The notes: generated from the letters alone by a model not told the origin. Positions 19,308 to 28,310 are shown, counted from the stretch's first letter. The stretch: DNA of 52,529 nt from a bacterium (GCA_030430165.1 JAUIGL010000044.1:1-52529), one strand, 5' to 3'. Program-made: numbers and translations.

Positions 19308-19991
19308 ATGCCGTCCGAAACCGTTCTACTGATCGAGGACGATCCGGCGATCGTCTCCGGTCTCGAGCTCAACCTGTCGCTCGAAGGCTACAATGTCTTG
19401 TCGGCGAGCGACGGCGAGACCGGCTTCAGAGTGGCGTGCGAGCATGCCCCCGACATGGTCTTGCTCGACATCATGCTACCGGGAATGAACGGGCTCGAGG
19501 TTCTGCGCCGACTGCGCCAGCGCAGTCCCGAGACTCCCGTGATCATCTTGTCGGCGCGCGGCGAGGAAGCGGACAAGGTGCTGGGCCTCCAGATCGGTGC
19601 CGACGACTACATCAGCAAGCCGTTTTCGTTGAGCGAGCTGCTCGCCCGGATCAACGCCGCGTTGCGCCGGCAGAGACTGCAGAGCACGGAGCCGGCAATC
19701 CACGCGGTGGGCGACGCCACCGTCGATCTCGACCGGCGCCTGGTAGCCCGCGGCGGCGCCGAGATCGCGATGACCGCGCGCGAGTTCGAGTTGCTCAGCT
19801 ATTTCGTTCGCCACCCTGGCATCGCCCTGTCCCGCGATCGCCTGCTCGACGCGGTCTGGCGCACCGACTACCTCACCCTGCGCACCATCGACAACTTCGT
19901 CGGCCGCCTCCGCTCCAAGCTCGAACCCGACCCCGAAGAACCCAAACACTTCCTGACCGTCCGCGGCGTCGGCTACCGCTTCGAACCGTAG
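19308..19991 (+). CDS. OmpR/PhoB-family response regulator
   Basis: The protein is 227 residues. The receiver domain (1-115) has acidic residues EDD (10-12), phospho-acceptor Asp54 (LLDIMLPGMNG) and Lys104 (YISKPFS). The C-terminal winged helix (about 130-225) contains TAREFELLSYFVRHPG and ends VRGVGYRFEP, typical of OmpR/PhoB DNA-binding domains. ATG 19308 follows the kinase stop by 7 nt, so the pair is one operon. The stop codon TAG lies inside the first hairpin of repeat array 2. Confidence 0.92.
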   Translation: MPSETVLLIEDDPAIVSGLELNLSLEGYNVLSASDGETGFRVACEHAPDMVLLDIMLPGMNGLEVLRRLRQRSPETPVIILSARGEEADKVLGLQIGADDYISKPFSLSELLARINAALRRQRLQSTEPAIHAVGDATVDLDRRLVARGGAEIAMTAREFELLSYFVRHPGIALSRDRLLDAVWRTDYLTLRTIDNFVGRLRSKLEPDPEEPKHFLTVRGVGYRFEP

Positions 19992-20231
19992 CGCGCTTGC
20001 GCGCTACGGGTCCCAGATCCGCGCTTCGCGCGGATGTCCCAAGCCGCGGCTACGCCGCGAGCGTCCCAAACTCGGCTCCGCCTTCGTGTCCCAAGCCCGC
20101 CTACGGCGGGCGCCCGGTGGACTGTCATCTCAATCGCGCGCCTATGGCGCGCTTGGGACGCAGAGGCGTAGCCTCTGCTTGGGACGCTCGCGGCGTAGCC
20201 GCGGCTTGGGACGTGCGAGCGCAGCTCGCAC
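19986..20231. repeat. GTCCCAA-hairpin array 2 between convergent genes
   Basis: The architecture is that of array 1. Plus half: CCGTAGCGCG-CTTG-CGCGCTACGG overlaps the regulator stop, then GTCCCAG/GTCCCAA at 20010, 20036, 20063 and 20088. These alternate with ATCCGCGC-TTC-GCGCGGAT, CGCGGC-TAC-GCCGCG, a degenerate unit and GCCCGCC-TAC-GGCGGGC. Minus half: TTGGGAC at 20153, 20179 and 20206 with GCGCGCC-TAT-GGCGCGC, GCAGAGGC-GTA-GCCTCTGC, CGCGGC-GTA-GCCGCG and GTGCGAGC-GCA-GCTCGCAC. The last hairpin ends at 20231, the last base of the minus-strand gene's stop codon. Bases 20036-20069 and 20179-20212 are a perfect 34-nt inverted repeat. Confidence 0.9.
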
Positions 20232-21343
20232 TAGTATTGGATGACGCTGCGGATGCTCTTGCCTTCGTGCATCAGGTCGAAGGCGTCGTTGATCTTGTCG
20301 AGCGGCATGGTGTGGGTGACGTATTCGTCGATCTTGAGATCGCCGTCCATGTACCAGTCGACGTAGGTGGGGACCTGGGTCCGGCCGCGGGTGCCGCCGA
20401 ACGCGGTGCCGCGCCAGCTGCGCCCGGTGACCAGCAGGAACGGGCGGTTGTGGATCTCTTCGTCGGCGCCGGCGACGCCGATGACGATCGATTGGCCCCA
20501 ACCTTTGTGGGCGGCGATGAGCGCCTGGTTCATGACGTCGACGTTGCCAATGCACTCGAAGGTGTAGTCGGCGCCGCCATCGGTCATGTCGACGATCGCC
20601 TCGCCGAGGCGGGGCAGCTCGACCTTGCTGGCATCGACGAAGTCGGTTGCGCCGAACTGCTTGGCGAGCTCGAACTTGGCCGGGTTGAGGTCGACTCCGA
20701 TGATACGCCGCGCGCCCGCCATCACTGCGCCCTGCACCACCGAAACGCCGATGCCGCCGAGGCCGAACACCGCAACCGTCGAGCCGGGTTCGACCTTTGC
20801 CGTGTTGAGCACGGCGCCGATGCCGGTGGTGATGCCGCAGCCGAGCAGGCACACCTTGTCGAGTGGCGCGTCCTTGCGCACCTTGGCGAGAGCGATCTCC
20901 GGGACCACGGTGTATTCGGCGAAGGTCGACGTCCCCATGTAGTGGTGCAGTTTCTTGCCGTTGTGCGACAGGCGGCTGGTGCCGTCGGGCATCAGTCCCT
21001 GCCCCTGAGTCGCGAGCAGTGCGCTGCACAGATGGGTCTTGCCGCTGGTGCAGAACTTACAGTTGCGGCACTCGGGGATGTAGAGGGGGATGACGTGATC
21101 GCCGACTTCGAGGCTGGTGACGCTGGGGCCGACTTCTTCGACCACACCGCCGCCCTCGTGGCCGAGCACGCTTGGGAACAGCCCGGAGGGATCTTTGCCG
21201 CTCATCGTGTAGGCGTCGGTGTGGCAAACCCCGGTGGCGTTGAGGCGAATCAAGCACTCGTTGGCCTTGGGGCCTTCGAGATCGATCTCTTCCACCTCGA
21301 GGGGTTTTTGCGGTTCCCAGCAGATCGCGGCTTTGACTTTCAT
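20231..21343 (-). CDS. frmA: Class III alcohol dehydrogenase / S-(hydroxymethyl)glutathione dehydrogenase
   Basis: The 370-residue zinc-dependent medium-chain dehydrogenase has catalytic zinc ligands Cys40 (GVCHTDAY), His62 (GHEGGG) and Cys169 (LLGCGITTG). Structural zinc cysteines are 92, 95, 98 and 106 ([15 protein letters not shown]). The NAD-binding motif is GLGGIG (194-199). It oxidises the formaldehyde-thiol adduct to the S-formyl thiol in the cytoplasm. GGAGGG precedes the ATG. No S-formylglutathione hydrolase gene is adjacent, and the cofactor thiol could be something other than glutathione. Confidence 0.9.
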   Translation of the reverse strand: MKVKAAICWEPQKPLEVEEIDLEGPKANECLIRLNATGVCHTDAYTMSGKDPSGLFPSVLGHEGGGVVEEVGPSVTSLEVGDHVIPLYIPECRNCKFCTSGKTHLCSALLATQGQGLMPDGTSRLSHNGKKLHHYMGTSTFAEYTVVPEIALAKVRKDAPLDKVCLLGCGITTGIGAVLNTAKVEPGSTVAVFGLGGIGVSVVQGAVMAGARRIIGVDLNPAKFELAKQFGATDFVDASKVELPRLGEAIVDMTDGGADYTFECIGNVDVMNQALIAAHKGWGQSIVIGVAGADEEIHNRPFLLVTGRSWRGTAFGGTRGRTQVPTYVDWYMDGDLKIDEYVTHTMPLDKINDAFDLMHEGKSIRSVIQY

Positions 21344-21486
21344 TGCTCGTTTCCCTCCGAGGTTGGCGACAGACCGTTTTCTAGTGAATCGAGGCGGAGT
21401 TGTCGAAGGGGGCGGCGGCGCCGAGCGGTGTAGCGGCGCCCGCCGACGACGGACTATAGACGTACGCAGCCGGAGTTGCGCTGCTG

Positions 21487-22788
21487 ATGATGAATTACAT
21501 CTGGATGGGGCTGATCGTCGCTGCGATCGTCTACGGTGCCTTCGCCGGCACGATGGCCGAGGTCAGCAAGGCCTCGATCGATTCTGCCAAGGCGGCGGTG
21601 ACCCTGGCGCTGGGGTTGATCGGCGTAATGGCGTTCTGGCTCGGCATGATGCGAATCGTGCGCGACGCCGGCCTGTTTCACGGGATGGCCCGCCTGGTGC
21701 GCCCGCTGATGACGCGGTTGTTCCCCGACGTCCCGCCGGACCATCCGGCGATGGCGGCGATGATCATGAACATCGTCGCCAACATGCTCGGCCTCGCCAA
21801 CGCGGCGACACCGTTCGGCATCAAGGCGATGATCGAGCTCGATCGACTCAATCCGGTGAAGGGCGTCGCGACCAATGCGATGGTTCTCTTCCTCGCGATC
21901 AACACCTCGAACGTGGCGCTGTTTCCCACCGGAGTGATCGCGCTGCGGGCGGCGGCTGGGTCGGGCGATGCAGGCGGAATCTGGATCCCGACGCTGTTGG
22001 CGACCCTGTTTTCGACCACGGTCGGCATCGTCGCGGCACGCGGCCTGCAGAGAACCGTCCCGCCGATCGAGGCGTACGAAGCGACCGAGGACGTTGCCGT
22101 CGATCGGATGCCAGAGCTGCCCGACGATGCCGAGCTCGGAGTCGAAAGACCTTCGACGCTGGCCGGCCGCGTGGCGGGAACGGCGTTCGCGCTGTTGGTG
22201 GGGGTGGCGGCGGTGTGGACCTTGTCCGAAGGCGTGGCCGGCGGAGAGCCGTTTTCCGATGTCCTCCGTTCGATGCTGTCGACCTGGCTGCTGCCGGTGT
22301 TGATCGGAACCATCCTCTGTCTGGGGTTTGCCCGTCAGGTTCCGGTTTACGATTCGGCGATCGCCGGAGCCCGCGAGGGATTCGACGTCGCGGTGCGCAT
22401 CATTCCGTATTTGGTGGCGATCTTGGTCGCGGTCGGAATGCTGCGGGCCTCAGGCTTGCTCGGAGCGTTCACCGGTCTCGTCGGACCGGTCACGTCTGCG
22501 GTTGGGCTACCCGCCGAGGCGCTGCCGATGGCTGTTCTACGCCCGCTTTCGGGTTCCGGGGCTTACGCGGTGATGGCGGAGATCATGCAGGCCGAGGGCC
22601 CGGACAGCTATGTCGGCTATCTCGTCTCGACGCTGCAGGGCAGCACCGAAACCACATTCTATGTGCTCGCCGTGTACTTCGGCGCGGTCGGGGTCAGCCG
22701 AATCCGCCACGGACTCGCGGCCGGCCTGATCGCCGATCTCGCCGGCGTGGTCGGCGCGATCGCCGCCGTATCGCTGCTCCTCGGCTGA
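21487..22788 (+). CDS. Fused SpmA-SpmB nucleoside-recognition-type membrane protein
   Basis: The protein is 433 residues. The N-terminal half resembles SpmA ([56 protein letters not shown]). The C-terminal half (about 225-433) resembles SpmB ([53 protein letters not shown]). Both halves are nucleoside-recognition (Gate) domains with several membrane helices. Single-gene fusions occur in many non-sporulating Gram-negatives; the transport role is not settled. Two adjacent ATGs (21487, 21490) are possible starts. It is divergent from frmA across 143 nt and converges on the GNAT gene with a 17-nt gap. Confidence 0.83.
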   Translation: MMNYIWMGLIVAAIVYGAFAGTMAEVSKASIDSAKAAVTLALGLIGVMAFWLGMMRIVRDAGLFHGMARLVRPLMTRLFPDVPPDHPAMAAMIMNIVANMLGLANAATPFGIKAMIELDRLNPVKGVATNAMVLFLAINTSNVALFPTGVIALRAAAGSGDAGGIWIPTLLATLFSTTVGIVAARGLQRTVPPIEAYEATEDVAVDRMPELPDDAELGVERPSTLAGRVAGTAFALLVGVAAVWTLSEGVAGGEPFSDVLRSMLSTWLLPVLIGTILCLGFARQVPVYDSAIAGAREGFDVAVRIIPYLVAILVAVGMLRASGLLGAFTGLVGPVTSAVGLPAEALPMAVLRPLSGSGAYAVMAEIMQAEGPDSYVGYLVSTLQGSTETTFYVLAVYFGAVGVSRIRHGLAAGLIADLAGVVGAIAAVSLLLG

Positions 22789-22805
22789 TCGTACCGCGCG
22801 GAGGC

Positions 22806-23426
22806 CTAAGCCGGAGTCGCAACACCCCAGCGCCGCCGCGGTTGACGAAGCATCGGCCACAGGGTCGGGCCGTCGGCGATCGAGATCTGCGCGACGACCT
22901 CGAAACCGTGCCGCCCGTAGAAGGGGAGGTTGGCCTCGTTCGAGGACTCGAGGTAGGCGGGCAAGCGGTCGCGGTCGCAGCGGTGGAGAGTTGGTTCGAG
23001 CAAGGCCGACGCCATCCCCATGCCGCGGCTCTCCGGTTCGGTGCCGAGGATGGCCAGGTACCAATGCGGGCCGCGGTAGTGAGCACGCTCCATGGCGGTG
23101 AGCAGCTCGCGCGCGCGCATGGCGCGCGCCCGCAGCAGGCTCATCATCCGGAGTGCGTAGCGCAACTCGGCCCACAGCTTGGCGCGGCCGGGATTCGGCG
23201 GCTGCCAGATCGCCGCCGCGTCACGACCGAGCGTTGTCGACACCTGGCCGATTCCGCAAAACTGCTGCAAGACCGCAGCGTAGAAGGCGGTCGCGCGATG
23301 TCGGCGGGCGTCGTGGTCGGGGAAGAGCCAAGCCAGTACTGGATCGACCTCGAACGAGCGCGCCAGGCATACCGCCAGACGGGGATAGTCGCTTGCGTCG
23401 GCGACCCTCGTGGCGGTGGCCAGCAC
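22806..23426 (-). CDS. GNAT family N-acetyltransferase
   Basis: The protein is 206 residues with a GTG start 3 nt after the ArgE-like stop, which suggests translational coupling. The acetyl-CoA motif A is YLAILGTEPESRGMGMASAL. The downstream part, YLESSNEANLPFYGRHGFEV, is the usual GNAT strand 5 / helix 4 region. The substrate cannot be told. Its place at the end of the amino-acid operon suggests a small amine or amino-acid derivative, but this is inference. Confidence 0.83.
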   Translation of the reverse strand: MLATATRVADASDYPRLAVCLARSFEVDPVLAWLFPDHDARRHRATAFYAAVLQQFCGIGQVSTTLGRDAAAIWQPPNPGRAKLWAELRYALRMMSLLRARAMRARELLTAMERAHYRGPHWYLAILGTEPESRGMGMASALLEPTLHRCDRDRLPAYLESSNEANLPFYGRHGFEVVAQISIADGPTLWPMLRQPRRRWGVATPA

Positions 23427-23429
23427 CGG

Positions 23430-24593
23430 TCAGTTGCCGTCCTGTTGCGCGGCGACGACGGCGTCGACGACCTCGACGCAGCGCTCGAGCTGGGTCAGCT
23501 CGACGTATTCATCGGGCCTGTGGGCCTGGGCGATATGTCCGGGTCCACAGACGACGGTCGGTATGCCAGCCTGCTGATAGAAACCCGCCTCGGTGGCAAA
23601 GCTCACTTTGGACGCGGGTTGGCCGGTAATGCGCGCGAGCGTGGCGGTCGGCTCGCTGTCCGGGCTGGGCGACAGCGCAGCGTAGTCGGCGGTGACGGCT
23701 ATCTGGATGTCGGCGTCCGGGTGGACCTTTCTCATCTCGGGAATCAGGTTCTGTCGCGCGTAGGTATCGAGCTTTTCGACGACGCGCTCCGAGCCATCGC
23801 CCGGGAGACTGCGCAGCTCGAGCTCGAACGTACAGTGGTTGGGGACGATGTTGACGGCCGTGCCACCGTGTATCTTTCCCACTTGCAGCGTTGCGTGCGG
23901 CGGATCGAAGTCGGGGTCGAACGGTCCGTGCGACGCGAATCGGCGCGCCTGCGCCCGCAGCCAGACGACTAGTTCGGCCGCGAGCTCGACCGCGTTGACG
24001 CCTCGCGGGGCCAGCGCCGAGTGACACTCCAAGCCGGAAACCTCGCAGCGGAAGCTCTGCTTGCTCTTGTGCGCGTGCACCGGAGCGAGGCCGGTCGGCT
24101 CCCCGACGACGCAGAGTCGCGGAAGCGGGAAGCCGCGATCCTTCGCGAAGCGCAGAATCTCGCGCACACCGCGGCACGCCACCTCCTCGTCGTGTGTCAT
24201 CGCGATCGAGACCGGCGCGCCGCCGGCGGCGAACCGGCGCAAGCGCGCGACCACGACGGCGAGGTATCCCTTCATGTCGGCGGTGCCGCGTCCGTACAAC
24301 CGGCCCTCGCGTTCGGTCAGGCGAAACGGGTCGGTACTCCACGCCTGGCCCTCGGTCGGCACGACGTCGGCGTGGCCGGCAAAGAGGATCCCGCGCGTCG
24401 TGGCCGCCGCGGGGGTGCGCGCCAACAAATTGGCGTGCTCCGGGTCTGGACCGGGGATTTCGAACACCTCGGCGCCGGCATCCCTCAGGTAGGCTGCGGC
24501 GATTTCGACCAGCGCCCGATTGCCGCGTGACGTGACGGTGTCGCAAGCGACCATGCGTTCCATCAACCGCAGCGTTTCGCCATCGAGCGGCAT
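23430..24593 (-). CDS. argE: Acetylornithine deacetylase-like M20 metallopeptidase
   Basis: The 387-residue protein has M20/ArgE metal-binding motifs: H74-A-D76 (FAGHADVVPT), Asp106 (GRGTADMKG) and catalytic Glu136-Glu137 (MTHDEEVAC). The lid domain contains GLECHSALAPRGVNAV. ArgE removes acetyl groups from N2-acetylornithine or related N-acyl amino acids, in the cytoplasm. The ATG follows the threonine aldolase stop by 2 nt. No other arginine gene is nearby, so a catabolic deacylase for another N-acyl amino acid is also plausible. Confidence 0.83.
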   Translation of the reverse strand: MPLDGETLRLMERMVACDTVTSRGNRALVEIAAAYLRDAGAEVFEIPGPDPEHANLLARTPAAATTRGILFAGHADVVPTEGQAWSTDPFRLTEREGRLYGRGTADMKGYLAVVVARLRRFAAGGAPVSIAMTHDEEVACRGVREILRFAKDRGFPLPRLCVVGEPTGLAPVHAHKSKQSFRCEVSGLECHSALAPRGVNAVELAAELVVWLRAQARRFASHGPFDPDFDPPHATLQVGKIHGGTAVNIVPNHCTFELELRSLPGDGSERVVEKLDTYARQNLIPEMRKVHPDADIQIAVTADYAALSPSPDSEPTATLARITGQPASKVSFATEAGFYQQAGIPTVVCGPGHIAQAHRPDEYVELTQLERCVEVVDAVVAAQQDGN

Positions 24594-24595
24594 AT

Positions 24596-25630
24596 CTATC
24601 CCGTTGCCTCGCCGAGCGCTGCCAAGAACTCGTCGACCTCGGCGTCGGTCGTGTCGAATGCGGTCATCCAGCGCACCGTCGGTCGTTGCGGATGATCTGA
24701 CCAGACGTGAAAGATGAATCGCTCGCCCAATCGTTTCAGAGTTTGTCGCGGAATCCGGGCGAACACTGCGTTGGCATCGACGGGATGAACGATCTCGACC
24801 TGTGGCACCTTTGCGGCGCCCGCTTCGAGGCGGCGCGCCGCGGCGTTGGCCCGAACGGCGTTTTCGCGCCAGAGATCATTCGTAAAGAGCGCTTCGAACT
24901 GTGCGGCGACGAAACGCATCTTGGAGGCGAGCTGCATTCCCTGCTTGCGGTGGAACTCGGCCGCACCGACGATTCCCGGGGTGAGGTAGACGACGGCCTC
25001 CGCGCCCATGAGTCCGTTCTTGGTTCCGCCGAACGACACGAGGTCGACGCCGACATCCGCCGTCACCTCGCGCAAGTCCGTTTGCAGTGCGGCGGCGGCG
25101 TTCGCCAAACGCGCTCCGTCGACGTGGAAAAGCAGGCCGCGCTCGCGACAGAGCTGCGCGAGCTCGCCGAGCTCGGCGATCGAGTAGACCGTGCCCGCCT
25201 CGGTTGCCTGCGCGATCGAGAGCGCGCGAGGTTGGGCGTGGTGCACCCCCGGTCCACTCTGGATCGCCGCCCGCACGAGGTCCGGGGTCAGTTTTGCGTG
25301 TGTCGTCGGCACGGGCTGCAGCTTGCAGCCCAAGTAGTTCTCGGGCGCCGCGCACTCGTCGGACCACAGGTGAGATTGTTCGCCACAATAGATTACGTGA
25401 TGAGAGTCGACGACGGTGCGCAGGCCCAGCACATTGGCCGCCGTGCCGCCCCACACGAAGAGCACGTCGGCCTTTCCTCCGAAGGCGCGCCGCACGGACG
25501 ACGCTGCGCGCTCGGTGACCGCGTCGTGCCCGTAGGCCAACGCCGGACCGCGGTTGGCGGCGTCGAGCGCTTCGAGCACGGCGGGATGAACGCCGGCGGC
25601 GTTGTCGCTGGCGAATCGTGGATTGCTCAT
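24596..25630 (-). CDS. ltaE: Low-specificity L-threonine aldolase (PLP-dependent)
   Basis: The protein is 344 residues from ATG 25630, whose ATGA overlaps the stop of the preceding 28-aa ORF. N-terminal FASDNAAGVHP, the cofactor region FVWGGTAANVLGL, HVDGARLANAAA (Asp171 contacts the pyridine nitrogen) and SFGGTKNGLMGAEA with PLP-binding Lys204 mark the aspartate-aminotransferase-fold threonine aldolases. It splits L-threonine or L-allo-threonine to glycine and acetaldehyde. An aldehyde dehydrogenase remnant lies just upstream, so the acetaldehyde may once have been oxidised by the same operon. Confidence 0.87.
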   Translation of the reverse strand: MSNPRFASDNAAGVHPAVLEALDAANRGPALAYGHDAVTERAASSVRRAFGGKADVLFVWGGTAANVLGLRTVVDSHHVIYCGEQSHLWSDECAAPENYLGCKLQPVPTTHAKLTPDLVRAAIQSGPGVHHAQPRALSIAQATEAGTVYSIAELGELAQLCRERGLLFHVDGARLANAAAALQTDLREVTADVGVDLVSFGGTKNGLMGAEAVVYLTPGIVGAAEFHRKQGMQLASKMRFVAAQFEALFTNDLWRENAVRANAAARRLEAGAAKVPQVEIVHPVDANAVFARIPRQTLKRLGERFIFHVWSDHPQRPTVRWMTAFDTTDAEVDEFLAALGEATG

Positions 25631-25713
25631 CCGCGATCGATGCACACCGTCTTGAGGTCGGTCATTTCCAGGATCGCGTGCTTGCCGCCGATAAAGAGCT
25701 CGCATTCGCGCAT
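25627..25713 (-). pseudogene. 28-codon aldehyde dehydrogenase remnant (N- and C-termini joined)
   Basis: The minus-strand ORF begins MRECELFIGGK, like the N-terminus of many aldehyde dehydrogenases. It continues directly as AILEMTDLKTVCIDRG and stops, which resembles an ALDH C-terminal tail. The ~450 residues between, including catalytic Cys and Glu, are missing, consistent with a clean in-frame internal deletion. It keeps an AAGGTGA Shine-Dalgarno overlapping the upstream stop, and its TGA overlaps the next ATG, so it could still couple translation across the operon. The ALDH assignment rests on short matches only. Confidence 0.45.
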
Positions 25714-25720
25714 GTCGATA

Positions 25721-27016
25721 TCACCTTTGGTAGAGCTTGCGTCCGACGGTGGTCAGCCACTCGCAGCCGTCTTTGGTGATGACGACGGTGTCCGAAAGAA
25801 AGGAGTCGCCCTTGCCGGTCCGCAGTAGCCAGGACATCAGATGGAAGACCATTCCGGCTCGCAGCTTCATGCTGGATCCCGCTCGCAGGCCGATCGGCAC
25901 CCCACTGCCGGACCAGCTCGGTGGGTAGCCTATCCCGACCGCGTAGCCGCAATGATGCCGGGTGTATCCATGCAGGCCGTGCTTATCGAGCTGTGCCTGC
26001 CAGGCGCTGTACACGGTTCCGGCCTCGACACCGGGGCGCATCGTTTCGGCGGCGCTTTCCATGGCTCCGCGGCAAACGTCGAGCATTTTGCTCGCTTGGC
26101 GTGGTGGCGAGCCGATGAATACCAAGCGCCCGAGCGGCGCGTGGTAGCGATGTTTGCAGCCAGCCATTTCGAGAAATAGCAGATCGCGTCGCCGCAGGCG
26201 GTCGTCGCGCCAGGTGCCGTGCTCGTGTTGCAGCGTCCGCGTCGTCCGCACGAGCGGAACGAAACCGGGGTAGGTTCCGCCGCGGCGGAACATGGTTGCG
26301 TAGATCGACGCCATGATGTCGCTGGTTCGCTGGTCCGGACCGGCCGCCGCAATCGCGGCGAGCATCATGGAATCGCTGATCGATGCGGCGAGGCGGGTTC
26401 TCTCCAGCTCCAGGGGGGATTGGACGAAGCGGCAGTCGTCGACCAGTCCGGACGAGTCGTGCCAGCGAACGTTGGGGGTCGCCGCCATGAGGCCCTGCGC
26501 CACCTTCGCCGGCAGGAAGGTGTTGGCTTGCTCCAGGCCGATGCTGGCTCGCTCCAGACCGAGCGTCCGCAGCGCCTCGACAGTGGCCGACACCGGCGCG
26601 GCGGCCGGCTCGGGTTGGGTGCCGGGCTCGCGCGTTTGCACGCCGAGGCTCATTTCCCAAGGCTGCAGACCGCCTGCCCGCCCCTCCTCGGAGACGGTAC
26701 TGAAGACGACGTCGTCGGCGCGGCGCGGCGGCGGAGTTTGTCCGTCCGAATATCCGAGGTGGTGCAGGTGCGGCACCTGGTCGCGCACCGTGGCGGCCTC
26801 CATCGCGCGGGTGATCAGAGCCAGATCGCCCTCGGCGGGGATGACCAACGCCTGGTACGCGAAGTATCCCATGTGATCGAGCCCGCACAGATAGTAGATA
26901 TTCTCCGGGCTCGAGATGATGAGTCCCTCGAGTCCCCGTTGCGCCATCAGGGCCCGGACACGGTCGATGCGTTGTTCGTACTCGGCGGCAGGGAAAATCG
27001 GAGGTTCGCTGGCCAT
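25721..27016 (-). CDS. M24 (creatinase/ectoine-hydrolase-like) hydrolase without metal ligands
   Basis: The protein is 431 residues from ATG 27016, which has AGGG upstream. A creatinase N-terminal domain (about 12-190; SSPENIYYLCGLDHMGYFAYQ) precedes a pita-bread domain (about 200-431). Positions normally holding the two Asp (here FLEMAGCKHRYHAPLG) and the two Glu (here FHLMSWL and LSDTVVI) lack the metal-binding residues. HHCGYAVGIGYPPSW is kept. This resembles creatinase and ectoine hydrolase (DoeA/EutD), which work without metal, rather than proline peptidases. It heads the operon with the ALDH remnant, threonine aldolase and ArgE-like gene. Substrate unknown. Confidence 0.72.
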   Translation of the reverse strand: MASEPPIFPAAEYEQRIDRVRALMAQRGLEGLIISSPENIYYLCGLDHMGYFAYQALVIPAEGDLALITRAMEAATVRDQVPHLHHLGYSDGQTPPPRRADDVVFSTVSEEGRAGGLQPWEMSLGVQTREPGTQPEPAAAPVSATVEALRTLGLERASIGLEQANTFLPAKVAQGLMAATPNVRWHDSSGLVDDCRFVQSPLELERTRLAASISDSMMLAAIAAAGPDQRTSDIMASIYATMFRRGGTYPGFVPLVRTTRTLQHEHGTWRDDRLRRRDLLFLEMAGCKHRYHAPLGRLVFIGSPPRQASKMLDVCRGAMESAAETMRPGVEAGTVYSAWQAQLDKHGLHGYTRHHCGYAVGIGYPPSWSGSGVPIGLRAGSSMKLRAGMVFHLMSWLLRTGKGDSFLSDTVVITKDGCEWLTTVGRKLYQR

Positions 27017-27237
27017 GTTCCCTATAGATCGAATCACCGGTGGCGAAGCAACGCACCCCGGGGCAGCGGCAACTGTTGGCCGTTGCATTCGCCGCGCCGC
27101 TGGACGGTCGGTGAACCGGGCAGTAAACAGGTAGATGACCGAATATTCGAGAGTGTGTTCCAGCTCAGAAGGGAAGGTCGGGATGGGGACGCCGGCATCA
27201 ATCTTCCGTCAATCAGCCCTCGAGGGAGCGTACGCTG

Positions 27238-27525
27238 ATGCGCAAGTTGACCGGAGCTGAGGTGGCGGCGCGGCTGTCCGAGTTGCCCGAGTGGCAGATC
27301 GTCGACGGCAAGTTGCGCCGCGAATTCCTGTTCGACGACTTCGTCCGGGCGTTCGGTTTCATGAGCTCGCTGGCGCTGGTGGCGGAATCGCGGAACCACC
27401 ACCCCGAGTGGTCCAACGTGTACAACCGGGTTGTGGTCGAGTGGAACACCCACGACGTGGGCGGCTTGAGCGAGCTCGACTTCGAGCTGGCTGCGGCGAC
27501 CGATCGACTGGCGAAAGCTGGATGA
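27238..27525 (+). CDS. phhB: Pterin-4a-carbinolamine dehydratase
   Basis: The 95-residue protein has the family active-site stretch ESRNHHPEWSNVYNRV, with the catalytic His pair, and the C-terminal THDVGGLSELD. It dehydrates 4a-hydroxytetrahydrobiopterin after aromatic amino-acid hydroxylation. Its stop overlaps the start of the next gene (ATGA), so the two are translationally coupled. No aromatic amino-acid hydroxylase is in the window. Confidence 0.92.
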   Translation: MRKLTGAEVAARLSELPEWQIVDGKLRREFLFDDFVRAFGFMSSLALVAESRNHHPEWSNVYNRVVVEWNTHDVGGLSELDFELAAATDRLAKAG

Positions 27526-28310
27526 CCGAGCGGCTGGCCGAGGTCGCGTGCTATCGAAGGGTGGTCGGCGCGAGTCTCGAGCGGGTGTGGGAAAACGTGC
27601 TCGATTGGGAGCACCTGCCGTGGCTCCACTCCTCCGCCTTCGCCTCGATCGAGGTGCAGGATGCCTCCCCCCGTGGGTGGCGGGCGAGGGTCGGGTCGCG
27701 AGTCGGTGACCGGGTGCAGCCCATGACGATCGAGATCCGTACCGAGCGGGAGCGCGGCCGCTATGTGACCCGAACCCTCGATGGATCCGGCGCCGGTACC
27801 GAGATCTGGACCGAGCTCGATCCGACCGGTGAGCGCGCCACGGCCATCGAGGTTCGCTTTCTCGTGCCGGGGGTCAGCGGCGCGATGGCGGAGCGCTATG
27901 GCGCATCCTACGAACGGCTCTACGCGCGGCTCTGGGACGAAGACGAGCAGATGATGCAGCACCGCGAGAAGATGATCGAAGCGGCCAGGTCGCGGCGCAG
28001 TGTCAGTGAGCGGATCCTCCTCGGGCCCGAGGAGGAGCTGCGCCGCCGGCTGCCCGAAACCGTCGAGATTGGCGGGATGCCTTATCGTTTGTGCGAAATC
28101 GACGGGTCGCTGGCAGTGTTCTCGAGCGTCTGCCCCCACTTGCTGGGACCGCTCGACGAAGGAGAGCTCGCCGTCGGAATCGCTCGCTGTCCGTGGCACG
28201 GTTACGAGTTCGACACCCGCTCAGGTCTCAGCTGCGATGGACGCTCGCTGCGCCTGTCGGACCCCGGAAAACTCTTGATCGAGAATGGTTTGGTCTACTG
28301 GCAGGCTTGA
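27522..28310 (+). CDS. SRPBCC-Rieske [2Fe-2S] two-domain protein
   Basis: The protein is 262 residues. The N-terminal ~150 residues look like an SRPBCC/START fold (VVGASLERVWENVLDWEHLPWLH). The C-terminal ~80 residues are a Rieske domain with C204-P-H206 and C223-PW-H226 as cluster ligands. The order is the reverse of Rieske ring-hydroxylating oxygenases (Rieske first), and there is no mononuclear iron site. It may be a ferredoxin-like electron carrier with a ligand-binding domain. ATGA overlap ties it to the pterin dehydratase. Substrate and partner are unknown. Confidence 0.75.
   Translation: MTERLAEVACYRRVVGASLERVWENVLDWEHLPWLHSSAFASIEVQDASPRGWRARVGSRVGDRVQPMTIEIRTERERGRYVTRTLDGSGAGTEIWTELDPTGERATAIEVRFLVPGVSGAMAERYGASYERLYARLWDEDEQMMQHREKMIEAARSRRSVSERILLGPEEELRRRLPETVEIGGMPYRLCEIDGSLAVFSSVCPHLLGPLDEGELAVGIARCPWHGYEFDTRSGLSCDGRSLRLSDPGKLLIENGLVYWQA

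Noticed and set aside
21219..23972. 917-codon plus-strand open frame
   Set aside because: It overlaps frmA, the SpmA-SpmB gene (different frame), GNAT and ArgE, all with clear motifs. Its composition is that of a shadow frame.
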